DNA of 64,000 nucleotides from the NCBI RefSeq assembly GCF_002865645.1, contig NW_020194515.1, forward strand, positions 744,001 to 808,000. The letters are read 5' to 3'. Both the position numbers and the translations under genes were made by a program. Of this stretch, positions 24,001 to 34,809 are shown piece after piece. A model generated the notes under the pieces. That model was not told the origin of the DNA. It made no database searches and was given only the letters and a program-made list of their open reading frames with translations. Source of the DNA: Hyaloscypha bicolor E (Eukaryota > Ascomycota > Leotiomycetes > Helotiales > Hyaloscyphaceae). The stretch's first letter is position 1. The number at the start of each line of letters is the position of its first letter.

Positions 24001-26815
24001 AATAATTAGGACTTTTATATAAATTTAGGATAGTAGTTTATTTTATAAAGAAAGAATAAACTAGAAATACCTATATTATATTAATTTTTAGAAGAAATTA
24101 TAGTAAATACTATAATTCTTAAAATACTTTTAAGAAAGCTTTTCTAAACTAAAATAAGCTAGTTTATAATCCCGAAAAATCTATAAAAGTCTTATATACC
24201 TGAGAGTATAAGTACTTAAGATAAATACTATTTAAATTCTAATCTATAATAAAAGAAAAATAAAATATATAAAATAAAATATATAAAATAAAAGTAAAAT
24301 AAAATATCCGGATATTTAATAAATAGAAAGCCTAATTATAGGTTATAAGAACTAGTACTAACTAGATATATATATAATAATATTAAAGGAAAAATAAGAT
24401 AAGAGAAACTAAAAAGTAAATTAGTATATATTTTATAAAAGTAAATAAAGAAATATCTAAATAGCCTAAAGATAAGAAATATATATTAAAGAAATTGAAA
24501 TTAGAGAGAAAAAGGCTATTTCCTATAAAAATAAATTAGTATATATTCTAAGATAAAGAATAGAAATATTTAGTAATAGCCTAAAGGCTTTTATAAATAT
24601 TAAAGGAAAAGAAGAGATATTAAAGTTTAGAGAAATCTAAATAGGAATTAGTTTCTTTTTTAGAAATTCGAAAAAGAATATTTTTAAAGAACCTAAAAAT
24701 ATAAGAGATATTAGAAAAAGAAAAAAGGAAATATTAGAAAAAGAAAAAAGAAATCTAAAATTTAGCTTTCTAAGAAATAAATAAATTAAAGACTTATAAT
24801 ATAGGAGTTCTAAATAAAAGTAATTCGGAAATAGTAATTAGATACTAGCTTTTAGTATTATTAGTAGAAGTATTAAAGAAAAAGAAGTTCGGAAAAGAAA
24901 AGGAAAGTTATAAGATAATTAAATATTAGTTCTTAGTATTAATAGAAAAAGTATTAAAAAATAAAAAATAAAAAAAATAAATAAGAAAAAGAAGTAAAAA
25001 GAAATAAGAAAAAAAAGAAAAAAGTTATAAAATAATTAGATACTAGTTTTTAGTATTAATAAAAATATTAATAAAGATATTAATAAAGATATTAATAGAA
25101 AAGGTATTAGTAAAAGGCAAAAGCTTTTAGTATTAATAGTAAAATCGAAAAAATATAAAAGAAGAATAAAGGTTTTAAAATAAAAATAAAATAGAATTAT
25201 AGTTTTATAGAAAATAAAATTACTAGTATAAGATAATTATATTATTATATAATTCTATATTTACTTTTATTATTTATTAAGGATATATATTTCTTAGAAA
25301 AAAATATTATTTAAAATTCTTAAGTCTTTCTAATTTAATAATTATATATTCGAAAAATAAGAAATAAATATAATTATATATACTAGAATAAGGGAATTTT
25401 TCTTATTTAAAAATTATAATTATAGTATTACTAAATATAAAAATATAGAAGTTTATATAATAAGCTATATATAGAGATTTAAAGAAATTTAAATTATCTC
25501 GAATTATTTATAATTAATAAAATAAATTAGCTAATTATATAAATTAAATATAATTTAATTATTATTAATATATTTTAGCTTTTATAAATTAATAAAAGAA
25601 AAAATATTTATATCTTTATTTTTATAACTATAATACCTAAAATTATAATTTTTTTAATATTTAAATATATTTAATCTAGGGCTATTAAGTACTAATATTT
25701 CTATTTTTAGGTATTATTTATTATAAATTTATTTAGATTTAAATAATTATATTAAATATATATTTTTATATTCTAAAGATAAATAATAAAGATATAGCTA
25801 TACTAGCTTTAATCTTAGCCTTAACCTTAATCTTAATCTCTTTTCGAAAATAATTTTAATTTTAATATATAATACTATTATTAAAGCTTTTTTTTATTAA
25901 AAATATATTAAATATAACTTTAGATAATAGCTCTAATAAAAGTAAAAGTAATAGAAAAGATAATAAAGCTATAAATAAGTAAAAAAATAATATTTATAAT
26001 ATATTTTCTAATAATCTAGACTTAGTTTATAATATTTTTTTTTATTAATATATTTAACTAATAAACTTCTTTATTTCTTAATTTTCTCTTTATATATAAT
26101 TTTCTTTTTTTTCTTTATAATAATACTTTAATTTTCTTATATTATCTAATAATATTACTAAAATAATAAAGTAAATTAATAATAAGGCTAAAATTAGAAA
26201 GATAGAGCTATACTAGAGTAAAGAACTAAAAAGATTAGAGAAAGGCAAGATAAATCTAGAGGCAAGCTTAATATATATTTATAGAACCGAATTCTCTTAA
26301 GCTTATATTACTTATAGTAATAAGAAAAGACTAAGGAGCCCTTTTAAATACTATATAGTTATAAAAGGCAAATTTAATAATACTTATATAAATTATAAAT
26401 ATAATAATAATAATAAAATCTATATTTTCTATTAACTTAATACTAATTTTACTAAATCTAGAAAGCCTTACTTTATATCTATAAAACTTTTTATACTAAA
26501 GCCTTAATTATTTATAAGATATAGAAAGTAAATATAAAAATAGATATAAGATTAGAAGGTAATAGGGAAGAAGATTATAGTAGAGGAAAGTAAGGATATT
26601 AGAGAAAAAGAGAATAAAGGAGATATAGATAATTTGAGTAATATAGGTAGTATAAAGGATATAGAAAGTAAGGGAGATAGAGATATGCCTTATAATCTAT
26701 GGGATTTGCCTTATAGACTATGCAAGCTAAGGGGGGGTTAGAAGTAGTCGAGAATAAGGTGTATATGCTGTACTTTTTTTTTTTGGTAAGGTGTGGTGGG
26801 GGGGGGGTGTGGGCG

Positions 26816-26887
26816 CGAAAATCAGAAAATCAGAAAATCACTTTTCGCTTCTCGGATTTGTCCGCTAGCCCGCTAATGGCCTCAGTA
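26816..26887 (-). repeat. terminal inverted repeat, outer end of copy 2
   Basis: Reverse complement of the outer-type TIR, ending GGCCTCAGTA at 26887 directly against the N-terminal part of the HAD gene. Nearly identical to the end at 8734. Confidence 0.92.
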
Positions 26888-27071
26888 CAAGCACCCCGTC
26901 GATGTCAAACGCAAATGCAATCTTATCATTGGGCTTTCTCAGCTTTCTCGGCAGCACGCCTTGCAGGTGTGAGTAAAGAAAAATTTCCATACCTTCCTTA
27001 TTTCGGGTATTCCTAAAATACCCGAACTCGGCGAGAAATTTAGCGGAGAATGTCGGTTGTGTAGGCGCCAT
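26888..27071 (-). pseudogene. N-terminal part of the split HAD hydrolase
   Basis: Starts with ATG at 27071 and runs about 62 codons to the transposon border. It ends with the HAD nucleophile motif I, FDIDGVLV, with Asp56 (nucleophile) and Asp58. The preceding KIAFAF beta strand is typical of the CECR5/HDHD5-like subfamily. A gtatgg...cctgcaag stretch upstream could be a 33 nt intron, but the frame is open without splicing. In the present arrangement translation would run a few residues into the transposon end and stop. The five bases at the border (CAAGC on plus, GCTTG on the coding strand) recur at the start of the inverted loop at 17628. The start codon and upstream region look intact. Confidence 0.88.
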
Positions 27072-27646
27072 GAGAGGTTTCGATTTTGGCCAAAACGTTG
27101 GACAATATTGAGGACGAAAGGCGCTGGCAGAGACACAGAATGCGGATCGAATGATAGAGCTACGTCGTGGGATCGATGTTATTTATGAACAGCAGCATTT
27201 ATTGTTCGGCGTCATTCTTCACAGAAAAGACGATGATGGTTACTTGGAAGTCCACGTTGTACAATGCTATTGTTCTGCGATATGCACGGACAAAGGAATG
27301 TCTCATCCTAGGAACAAGAGGACAAAGGAAAGCAGCACGTTCGGAGTATGCTTAGGCAGGCTCAATGGGAGGGCTCGTTAATCTGCTATTCTTAGGAATC
27401 TTTTTCACAAAGAGAAAGCCACTGCATCACGGGAAAGTCGACGGAGCTACTCGCTTGAGGTGCAACCGGGAAATTAATATTGGCCCGAGGAAAAATCTGG
27501 AACACACTCCGCTAAGAGTTAGCTGTAATCACCGCGTTTCTATTAGACGAGGTATCTAATGCTCATTGGTTACAAAAACCATAACATCCCTCCCTCCCCC
27601 GCTCTCATTCCAAGAGGGCAATTTCGTACCTAGCTTCAACCTTCCA
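27072..27646. other. intergenic, HAD gene 5' side and neighbour 3' side
   Basis: Ordinary base composition again. Contains the upstream region of the broken HAD gene and the 3' region of the next minus-strand gene. A short plus-strand frame at 27151-27381 begins at an ATG but has no recognisable features. No repeats seen. Confidence 0.4.
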
Positions 27647-29316
27647 TCACCTCATCTGGACAGCAGGGAAATACCTCGGCCCCGCATACCCCTTCGCCAC
27701 TACACTCTGGATATCGATATTGCTCGAAGCGCTATGATGCGGGCTCCACATCTTCAGCAAGATAAAGCGTCCGCTGACAGGTGGGTCGAATTTTACAGTA
27801 CACTTGCTCTTGTCTCTCTCGATGAAGAATCTCGCATGCGGAGCCATCAACTCGCCGCCAACAGCTCTCACTGCCTCTTGTGTAGCGATTTGTGATGCCT
27901 CAGCGGCTTCTGCTAATGTGATATTACTCGCTGTCTCGCGACGTCGTAAACGACTTCGACCAATGCCCAAGAGATAGTCGTCATGCCAGGGACCGGTATG
28001 CTCGTTGCTATCTTCCTCGCCACTACTGTCCGAATCTTCGAATCGAAGGCCCATAACACGATGTAGGGATCGACGGCGAGAGGCGGATGGTTCATCGTTC
28101 TCGGAGTCGCTGCATTCGGTAGTTACTTGGAAAGGGGGTGCGTTTTCGGTGAAATCGGAGGGTATTTGTGCGGTGCGGTAATCACAGTCTTCATCTTGCA
28201 GGCCAATGTCATAAAGTCGTCGAGCACGAACTTGGGCTGCTGTCATGGATCCATCATCGTTGTGCCGAATTGATACTATGGGTGGAAGTTCGTTGGACCG
28301 TTGAGAGGGTGATCTTCGGGGTCGAGGCGGGGAATACTGGATTTGATATTGAGCTGTTCTGGCTAATAGATCATCTGATGTCATTGAAATGAACACCATT
28401 CCTTCTTGAACACTGCAAAATTGTTAGGGTGGTTTCAAACCATGAAGGAGAAAACTTACGGAGCAGTATAACCAGAGTGAGGCGCTTTGATGATCAACTC
28501 CTTAAGTGAAAACACTGTAGCTCCTTGATGTCGCAGAACGAGATTGCATCGATTACTCTTTGTACAATATACCGAAGAATCGCTCTTCAGAACATTTTCC
28601 GCCGAATAATTTGCATAATTTCCACCGTGGTCCTGGAATATACCTCCATCACAGCTAACAATCTCCATCTTTAGCTTCCCTGGTTCGACTTGGCCGTATT
28701 TGCCGTAACTGAAGCCTGCAAAGGTAGAGTCCAACTTGTCGGAATCGAGCTTCCTTCGCTTAGTCCGTCGGTTTTGTTCAGCCTCGCCGGAATATTCTGC
28801 TGGTTCGAGAATGGGGGATGAGATATTTGGGACTGGGTCGTCTAGCAGAGCTCTTAGGCTGGAGCTGGCCTGCTCTAGTTGTCTTCCGGCATGCTGTAAA
28901 TCAGCGAGGCCATTGTTACTCTCCCCAAGAACAGCTCTAGCCCTCTCCATCCATCTATCGCTTGGCGGCATTCGAGGTCTTCCACGACGAGCAGTCATTC
29001 CAGCAAGTCGCGAAATGGCTCTCTCCCTGGGCGACGATTCGTTTGGAGGAGGTTGTGGCGGTAACACGAACAGTGGCGAGGATTCATCTCTCCGCGATTC
29101 CTGACGACGCTGCTCTTGCTCTCGATCTGAAGCCATCCTTAAATAATTTGCCCCTCCCCTTCTTCTGTGGAAACGCTCTATCGCCCTGTATAATTCGCCA
29201 GAAGGACTAATATCATCGGGCGACTGGGTATTGTCGAGGATCTCGCGGACGATTCGATCGGCGGTTTCACGGTAGGAGTCGGACGCAGGCGGACTATCAA
29301 AATTGCCAGACTGCAT
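27647..29316 (-). CDS. conserved fungal protein with possible APC10/DOC-like C-terminal fold
   Basis: Two exons, 29316-28460 and 28412-27647, joined in phase to give 540 residues. The N-terminal ~170 residues are polar and Arg/Ser/Pro-rich, with RRGRPRMP and a TKRRKLDS stretch that could be a nuclear signal. Then a conserved block around FSYGKYGQVEPGKLKMEIVS and a Cys-containing strand region around the exon junction. A long acidic/Ser linker follows. The C-terminus carries CTVKFDPPVSGRFILLKMW and NIDIQSVVAKGYAGPRYFP. That pattern resembles discoidin-like ligand domains such as APC10/DOC in ubiquitin ligases, so a role in ubiquitin-dependent regulation is possible. I know this type only as a conserved fungal protein, and the fold call is an inference. 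It is divergent from the SUMO E1 gene at 29905. Confidence 0.8.
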
Positions 29317-29904
29317 CGTGAATCAATTACGTGTGTTTGAACAGAGTTCGCTGACAGGTCGCGATGGATCACTCACCATTAATGACAGCGGCCTCGGCAT
29401 AGGATAGAGGCAATGAAGCCGATTGAGGGGTCGTCGTCAGAGGTCCTGTCGATGCTTCGACAACGAGCAGACGGCGTCGATGATACAAGGGGCAAATGGG
29501 GTTGTTGGAGTCGAGACTCGTTGCGCAGATGTAGCAACACTTCTTTGAAGGGATTTGGAGGATTCGAATGTCGTTGATGTTGGGCCCAGATGACCTGTCT
29601 CTCGCTAGAGGGCAGCGCAGCGTTTGGCGGGGGAATGACGTGCAATTGGCTGGACCCGGCTTCTACCATTTCAGGCACAGCCGCGTTGATCAAAATTTGG
29701 AGCCGCGTCTGCTTGTTCGGGGAGGGCTCTCCTTGTCAACCAAAATTGAATATTTGAAAGCGAAGAAGTCACCTTCTGGCCCGCGGGTGGCATACAACTC
29801 TGCGCTGGGAATGAGTTCGCCCGCTTGAGCAACCGTCAACTTTAACACGCCCACGCGAGCTTCACAACCTCTCCCCTCCACACAAACCGAAAACAACGGC
29901 AAAC
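29317..29904. other. divergent promoter region
   Basis: Between two genes transcribed away from each other. A 104-codon minus-strand frame (29379-29693) overlaps a plus-strand frame, and neither has a recognisable domain. The bases just before 29905 are pyrimidine- and A-rich, typical of a fungal 5' leader. Confidence 0.45.
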
Positions 29905-31220
29905 ATGGAACCCAATGTACCAGTAACAGACTTCCCGGTCCTCCCAATGGTGCTCCCAGTTCCCCAATACGTCCCACAAGCTACGAATGGTCAGGCTGTT
30001 GCCCCTCCACCTGCAGAAGGCATCAGCGCAGGTAAAGCTCCCCATGACCTGCTGCAAGTCCTATCTAACCTCAATCAGATGAAATCGCTCTTTACGACCG
30101 TCAAATCCGACTATGGGGTGTCCAAGCCCAAGAGAAAATCCGCAACGCCAACATCCTCCTCATAACCATGAAAGCTCTCGCCAACGAGATAGCCAAGAAC
30201 CTCGTCCTGGCCGGAATCCACTCACTCACCATCGTCGACCACGAGCAAGTCACCGAGAACGATCTTGGCGCGCAATTTTTCATCTCCGAAGCAGACATTG
30301 GCATAAACCGAGCAGAAGCCGCTGCACCACAAATCAGAAAGCTGAACCCGAGAGTCAATGTGGTTGTCGATCCGAGCGATATCAAGACTAAGGGACCAGA
30401 TTTCTTTGGCCAGTTTGATATTGTGATTGCGACGGATTTGCAGCCGGATACATTGAATATCATCAATACGGCGACGAGGATCAACCATAGGCCATTCTAT
30501 GCGGCGGGTGTGCATGGTTTCTACGGCTTCATATTCTCGGATCTGATTCAGCATGATTATGTGATTGAGAGGGAGAAGAGCAATGTTGCTACGGCTATTC
30601 AAGCGGAGACACGAACACGCAGTGTAATTGATGTGAAGGACAAGAAGGAGAATGGAAAGAATTTCGAAATGGTTACGAAGAGAGAGTTGTATTCTACGTG
30701 GTTCCTGGCTAGCGACGCTGCGATCTTGCCAGCCGAGTTCTTGAAGAGTAGGAGACGATTGAAGGCGGTCACACCCATTCTCTCGTGCTTTCGGGCCCTT
30801 TGGGAGTTCCTTGAACTTCAGGACGGACGCCTCCCAAGCACGAGTGACGATCTCAAGATGTTCACTGTCCTTGCAACGCAAAAGCACGAACATCTTAAAC
30901 TTCCGAGCGAGACCTTGCGATCTGTGGTGCTTCGGAAGTTCTTGCAAAATCTGGGCAGTGAAATTGCTCCGGTGACGGCGGTTCTTGGTGGCCAGCTTGC
31001 TCAAGACGTGATTAACGTTCTTGGAGCTCGTCAACAACCGATCCAGAATATGGTGATCTTTGATGGCGATTCGATGGAAGCGCCGATGTATGCTCTGCAC
31101 CCGGAAGGTGGTTTGGGCGAAGCGTTGCTGCCTCTCTCAGTTGGAGCAGGCAATGGCGTGGCGATGGGCAATGGTATGATGCCGATGAATGGCGTGGATT
31201 TCCAACCTATAGTGGTTTAG
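29905..31220 (+). CDS. aos1: SUMO-activating enzyme subunit 1 (AOS1)
   Basis: AOS1/SAE1-type half of the heterodimeric SUMO E1, which with UBA2 adenylates SUMO and passes it to the E2 Ubc9, mainly in the nucleus. Two exons, 29905-30031 and 30079-31220, with a 47 nt intron, give 422 residues. After a Pro-rich leader of ~42 residues comes DEIALYDRQIRLWG, the E1 signature carrying the conserved Arg residues, then the Rossmann segment with NEIAKNLVLAGI, VDHEQVTENDLGAQFF, LNPRVNV and the C-terminal PVTAVLGGQLAQDVINVLG block. The catalytic cysteine belongs to UBA2 and is not expected here. The usual glycine-rich loop reads ITMKALAN, so it lacks the glycines of the human SAE1 loop. The C-terminal tail is rich in Gly, Asn and Met. 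It converges with the methyltransferase gene, 175 bp away. Confidence 0.93.
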
Positions 31221-31395
31221 AGATCTTTCAGCTATTAGAGTCTTGATCGATTGGATCATACCTGGCTGGAGCAATCCATATTGCAGGCGCTCAGATATTC
31301 CGACAAAAGTGTGGGTGGGATGGTTATACCGGGTGGCGTTGTGCGTAAGGAGTTAGCGGATGATTTGGGTGGATCATAGCCAAAAAATCTGACTT

Positions 31396-32393
31396 TCAAT
31401 CGCCTTCGTCCTCGTCGTCGTCATTCTCTTTCTTGTGATCTTCCTTGTCCTCGTCACCTTGCTCCTCAACATCATCTTCATGTAGACTCTCGTCTCCTTC
31501 GTCCTCATCCACACTACTCTCCTCCCTCTTACCCTTCCCACTCCCCATCACAGCCCCCTCCCCCTTCCTCACAAACTCATAACTCCTCGCTGCCCTCTCC
31601 TCTCCCTTCCATCCACCCCCTCCTTTAACAACCCCTAGCGTCCTTGCGTGCCTATACCCCGGATACGCACTCGCCTGAAACCTCCAGCTCCTCTTAACCT
31701 CCAACCCACTATGCCTCCCCAAATCCCTAATATTCCACAACGTATAAGGCTCTCCCTCAAACAATGTCACAACAATCGAACTTCCCTCTTTTGGGGACAG
31801 CGACGGCATGGCGTTGTTGAAAAACGAAACAAGCAATTCTATTCACACAACATATAATTAGCAAGGTTTTGAGGGGTAAGGGAAGAGGGGAAGGAGGACG
31901 GACCTTGGTTATACCTAACCTGCCTATTAACATCCTTCGTCTTTCCCCCCACATGCGGAAAGTTAAAGAATATCCTATCCATGACTCCTTCTCTCTCTTT
32001 CCCGGTTGTAAACGGCCTCATCTTCATAGCGTCAATGCCATACCGCACTGCCCCTCCTCCGTCTTCAATTGCTTTTATGTTCTCTTCAACGTGCGGGTAT
32101 TTGGATAGAAGTTCGTGGGAGGACTCGTAGACCGTGGCTGTTACGTGCTGGCATTTGTGGTGGATTATTAGGGAGGAGGAGAAGGAGAGGTCACCTTCGC
32201 CTATCAGTAATATCTGTTCGTGAGGCGAGAAGGGCAGTGTTGGCTTTCGGTGCTGGGCTTGCGGTTTCGAAGGTTTGGTGGATGATTTTGAAGCGGGTTT
32301 TGAGACTCCAGAAGGACGGGTCAATGGGGTGTACTTTTGGGGGTTTGATTTCTTCCCGTGGGAGAGGTGCTTTTGGCGTTTGTTTTTGCCCAT
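31396..32393 (-). CDS. 25S rRNA (uridine-N3)-methyltransferase, Bmt5-like
   Basis: Nucleolar SAM-dependent methyltransferase of the Bmt5/DUF2431 family; in yeast Bmt5 makes m3U in 25S rRNA. Exons 32393-31904 and 31838-31396 give 310 residues. I chose the ATG at 32393 because it opens with the usual basic MGKNKRQKHLSHGKK; the frame is open further upstream. Family landmarks in order: ILLIGEGDLSFS (SAM loop), FNFPHVGG, NRQVRYNQ right at the exon junction, VTLFEGEPYTLWNIRDL, and YPGYRHARTLG. The last ~50 residues are a Glu/Asp-rich acidic tail, common in nucleolar proteins. The order and sequence of motifs are complete, so I expect it to be functional. Divergent from the HET gene. Confidence 0.92.
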
Positions 32394-32727
32394 TTTGAGG
32401 CCAATTGGAGTGGAAGAGGGGCGGATGTGGGGATTGGCGCAAAGGGTGTTGATGATCGAGGAAAAGTTGTAGATGCGGAGAAACGACGGGCCGAGCCGTG
32501 TTTTGGGTTCAGCTGTGGATCTCGACTTCTTCACATCCAACAAAGTCTCCGGTTTGAAATGGAAGGCGCGTTATTTCTAGTGATGAACTATTTCTGTCTG
32601 ATTATAACACTTGAGATGTTCTCACTATCCGTCGTCTCTTTGTCGTCTCCTCGCCGCAAGCTCCTCATCGTCCTTCGTTAGAGATTCAGGTGGTCAAGCA
32701 TCCTGGCCGCAAGGAATCCTCAAAGTC
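32394..32727. other. divergent promoter region
   Basis: 334 bp between the rRNA methyltransferase and the HET gene. The HET frame is open back to about 32611 but with no ATG before 32728. No repeat or clear control element was recognised. Confidence 0.4.
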
Positions 32728-34809
32728 ATGAAAATCAAAGCTGCCCGGAAATGGATTGATGAGCAGAGCCATGGCTCGAGATCTGGTGCTGGCAGTGGCA
32801 ATGTGGGTGAGAAGCGGCGCAAGGTAGTGCTAAAGGATCTATCAAATGCTACTACTTCTCAAAACCGGCCGAGATCTCATGCAAAAGTGGTCAACATGTC
32901 TATTGTGCATGGTCCACGAGATTTAGCAAAAGACCCAGAAGACACCGCGTTTACGTTTCCCTATCGACCTTTGGATGCCAGCAAGTCAGAAATCCGAATC
33001 ATTAATTTGAAGCCAGGCACGGCATTATCTCCCTTACAATGCGCTTTGCAGCATGTTCCCACCGCCAACAAGTCTCGAGCATCGTACAAAGCGTTATCTT
33101 ACACGTGGGGAGCCCCAGAGCCAACAAAGATACTGTTACTTGATGGTATTCAAATCCAGGTTCGCGAGAATCTCTGGCAAGCTTTGTACCACATTCGCCA
33201 ACAGAATGCCACCCTCCAACTCTGGGTCGACGCACTTTGTATCAACCAAGAAGATATACCCGAGAGAAACGAGCAAGTGTCTAGAATGGGAACGCTATAC
33301 AACCAAGCAGAAGAGGTGATTGTGTGGCTGGGCCCGGAGAAGGATGGAAGCGATGTTGCAATCTCATTCATCAGACACAGCGTAACGCCTCGCTCCCGTG
33401 CTTTAGCATTGGATCTATCTTCGGATCTGCCCTCCTCCATCGAATTACGCCCTATTGTAGATCTCCTGAGCCGAGAGTACTGGAGGAGAGTTTGGATTGT
33501 TCAAGAGGTGTTCAGAGCCCGCAAGATTATGATTTACTGCGGGCACGAAAAGCTGCCATGGAAAGATCTCGCAAAATTCTTCCGTCAAGTCAGGAGACTG
33601 CCGGACAACAATGCACAGCAAATTGCAACTTCCAGCGAAGAAATCAATACTCTCAGTCATAATGCGGCAACAACACTCATTGATCATCGGACCGCTCGGC
33701 TTCAAAATCTAGAGACGCTTCTTATGTCGTACGATGGATCCTTTTGCTGTGATCCACGGGACAAGGTGTATGCGTTGGTTGGTCTGGCAGGGAAACGCCT
33801 GACGAATCGGTCGGCGAAGCTTGTAGAACAGGATTGGTTGACGATTGACTATACTCGGTCCCCTCGTGATCTGTTTCAGGTCCTCACGTTGATGTATCTG
33901 GCTGAGGTTGGGGATGGATTTCTGGTGCGATGGATGCAGATGCTACAGCGAATTTTGGATTTGCCAGCGCCGTGGACTACTTCTCCAACACCGGTACCTC
34001 CGAATTTCCTGGGGAAGGTTGCATGCAAGACTCCTCTTCCTGGGAGAGTGTCCAGTGTCGGTCCGGAGTTCACGTGGTACCCCGATATAAAGAAACCACT
34101 TAAAGTCGGGCATCGACGATCAAAGCATTCCTCCGCCGCGCCGGACTTTGTTCCACTCTTTAAATGGTACAGCCAATTCCTGGGGCCCAGAATTCCATCG
34201 CCTTCAAGATTTGAGGGTGCATTGTTGAATCTGAGCGAAGACGACATCGCCCGCCTCGAAAGTTTCAACCACGTTGAGTGGCTCACCAAATCCCCACTGC
34301 CTCGTCAGTCTGTCTCTGGTGAAGCCGTTGGTCCTGGGCCACGCTCTACAAAAATACGGCCATTCACAACACATACCGGCAGGGTTGGGCTCACTTCCTG
34401 CGATATCAAAGATACGGATGAGATAATTCGTTTCTATGGAAGCGATGTGGCGTGGGTCGTTCCCGGATTCCAGCGGATTCCCATCGAGCCCGTTGATAGG
34501 CAAATCAAAGGGAGAGCTTTGATTTTGGCATCGGATACCACCGGGAGACGTCCCGACTTTCTTACGTCTTTCAGTGCTAAATTTAAATGGGCTGTACCGA
34601 GCTCACTGGACGAGGACGATACATTGGGTGATCATTTCGATCAGCAGCTTGCTAGACTTGGACTTTGGGGACTGGATACGACACCCCCGGATCCCGCATA
34701 TCGAAGAGAAATTGAGAGATTCGAGGAGGCTAGGGATGGTACGAATGGAAATGGAAACTTCCGCTGTTGGGAAAGGACGACGAGAGAGTGGGAGTTCTGG
34801 ACTTGGTGA
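32728..34809 (+). CDS. HET-domain protein
   Basis: Single-exon gene of 693 residues starting at the ATG at 32728 (MKIKAARKW). HET domains are found in fungal heterokaryon-incompatibility proteins, where the domain triggers cell death after non-self recognition; most paralogs are uncharacterised. The domain lies at roughly residues 118-290 and shows the three classic blocks: YKALSYTWGAPEPT, then LWVDALCINQEDIPERNEQV with VIVWLGPE, then EYWRRVWIVQEVFRAR and IMIYCGHEKLPW. A segment SCDIKDTDEIIRFYGSDVAWV near the C-terminus fits the usual tail element of HET proteins. No NACHT, WD40 or ankyrin module is attached. No stop or frameshift is present, so it is probably functional. Confidence 0.9.
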   Translation: MKIKAARKWIDEQSHGSRSGAGSGNVGEKRRKVVLKDLSNATTSQNRPRSHAKVVNMSIVHGPRDLAKDPEDTAFTFPYRPLDASKSEIRIINLKPGTALSPLQCALQHVPTANKSRASYKALSYTWGAPEPTKILLLDGIQIQVRENLWQALYHIRQQNATLQLWVDALCINQEDIPERNEQVSRMGTLYNQAEEVIVWLGPEKDGSDVAISFIRHSVTPRSRALALDLSSDLPSSIELRPIVDLLSREYWRRVWIVQEVFRARKIMIYCGHEKLPWKDLAKFFRQVRRLPDNNAQQIATSSEEINTLSHNAATTLIDHRTARLQNLETLLMSYDGSFCCDPRDKVYALVGLAGKRLTNRSAKLVEQDWLTIDYTRSPRDLFQVLTLMYLAEVGDGFLVRWMQMLQRILDLPAPWTTSPTPVPPNFLGKVACKTPLPGRVSSVGPEFTWYPDIKKPLKVGHRRSKHSSAAPDFVPLFKWYSQFLGPRIPSPSRFEGALLNLSEDDIARLESFNHVEWLTKSPLPRQSVSGEAVGPGPRSTKIRPFTTHTGRVGLTSCDIKDTDEIIRFYGSDVAWVVPGFQRIPIEPVDRQIKGRALILASDTTGRRPDFLTSFSAKFKWAVPSSLDEDDTLGDHFDQQLARLGLWGLDTTPPDPAYRREIERFEEARDGTNGNGNFRCWERTTREWEFWTW

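Larger units (their letters stand above)
17983..26887. mobile_element. RIP-degraded TIR transposon, copy 2 (8.9 kb), inverted
   Basis: An 8,905 bp second copy of the same element in the opposite orientation to copy 1. The two inner ends face each other across the 355 bp loop. Base composition and decay are as in copy 1. Shared landmarks in mirror order include the (CTTTATTAATAT)n tandem block (about 10500-10560 and 25070-25115), the TTA/TAA microsatellites (about 13470 and 22125), and the GC-rich subterminal segments. No open reading frame of useful length survives. The outer flank CAAGC (26888-26892) is the target duplication that pairs with the start of the loop. Confidence 0.88.

Noticed and set aside
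8734..26887. LTR retrotransposon pair
   Set aside because: No direct terminal repeats with TG..CA ends; the ends are inverted repeats starting TACTGAGG.
8734..26887. Mitochondrial or centromeric DNA because of the extreme AT content
   Set aside because: Sharp TIR borders, target duplications and mirror symmetry with C/T and G/A differences explain it as RIP-degraded transposons.
8734..26887. TA target duplication as in Tc1/mariner
   Set aside because: The TA is inside the repeat (TACTGAGG at both ends); comparison of the gene pieces shows 5-bp duplications GCTTG and TCACC/TCACT.
29379..29693. Minus-strand frame upstream of AOS1
   Set aside because: No domain and located in a divergent promoter; an opposite-strand frame is equally open.
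32611..32727. Extension of the HET protein upstream to 32611
   Set aside because: The upstream start would be TTG; the first ATG in frame is at 32728.
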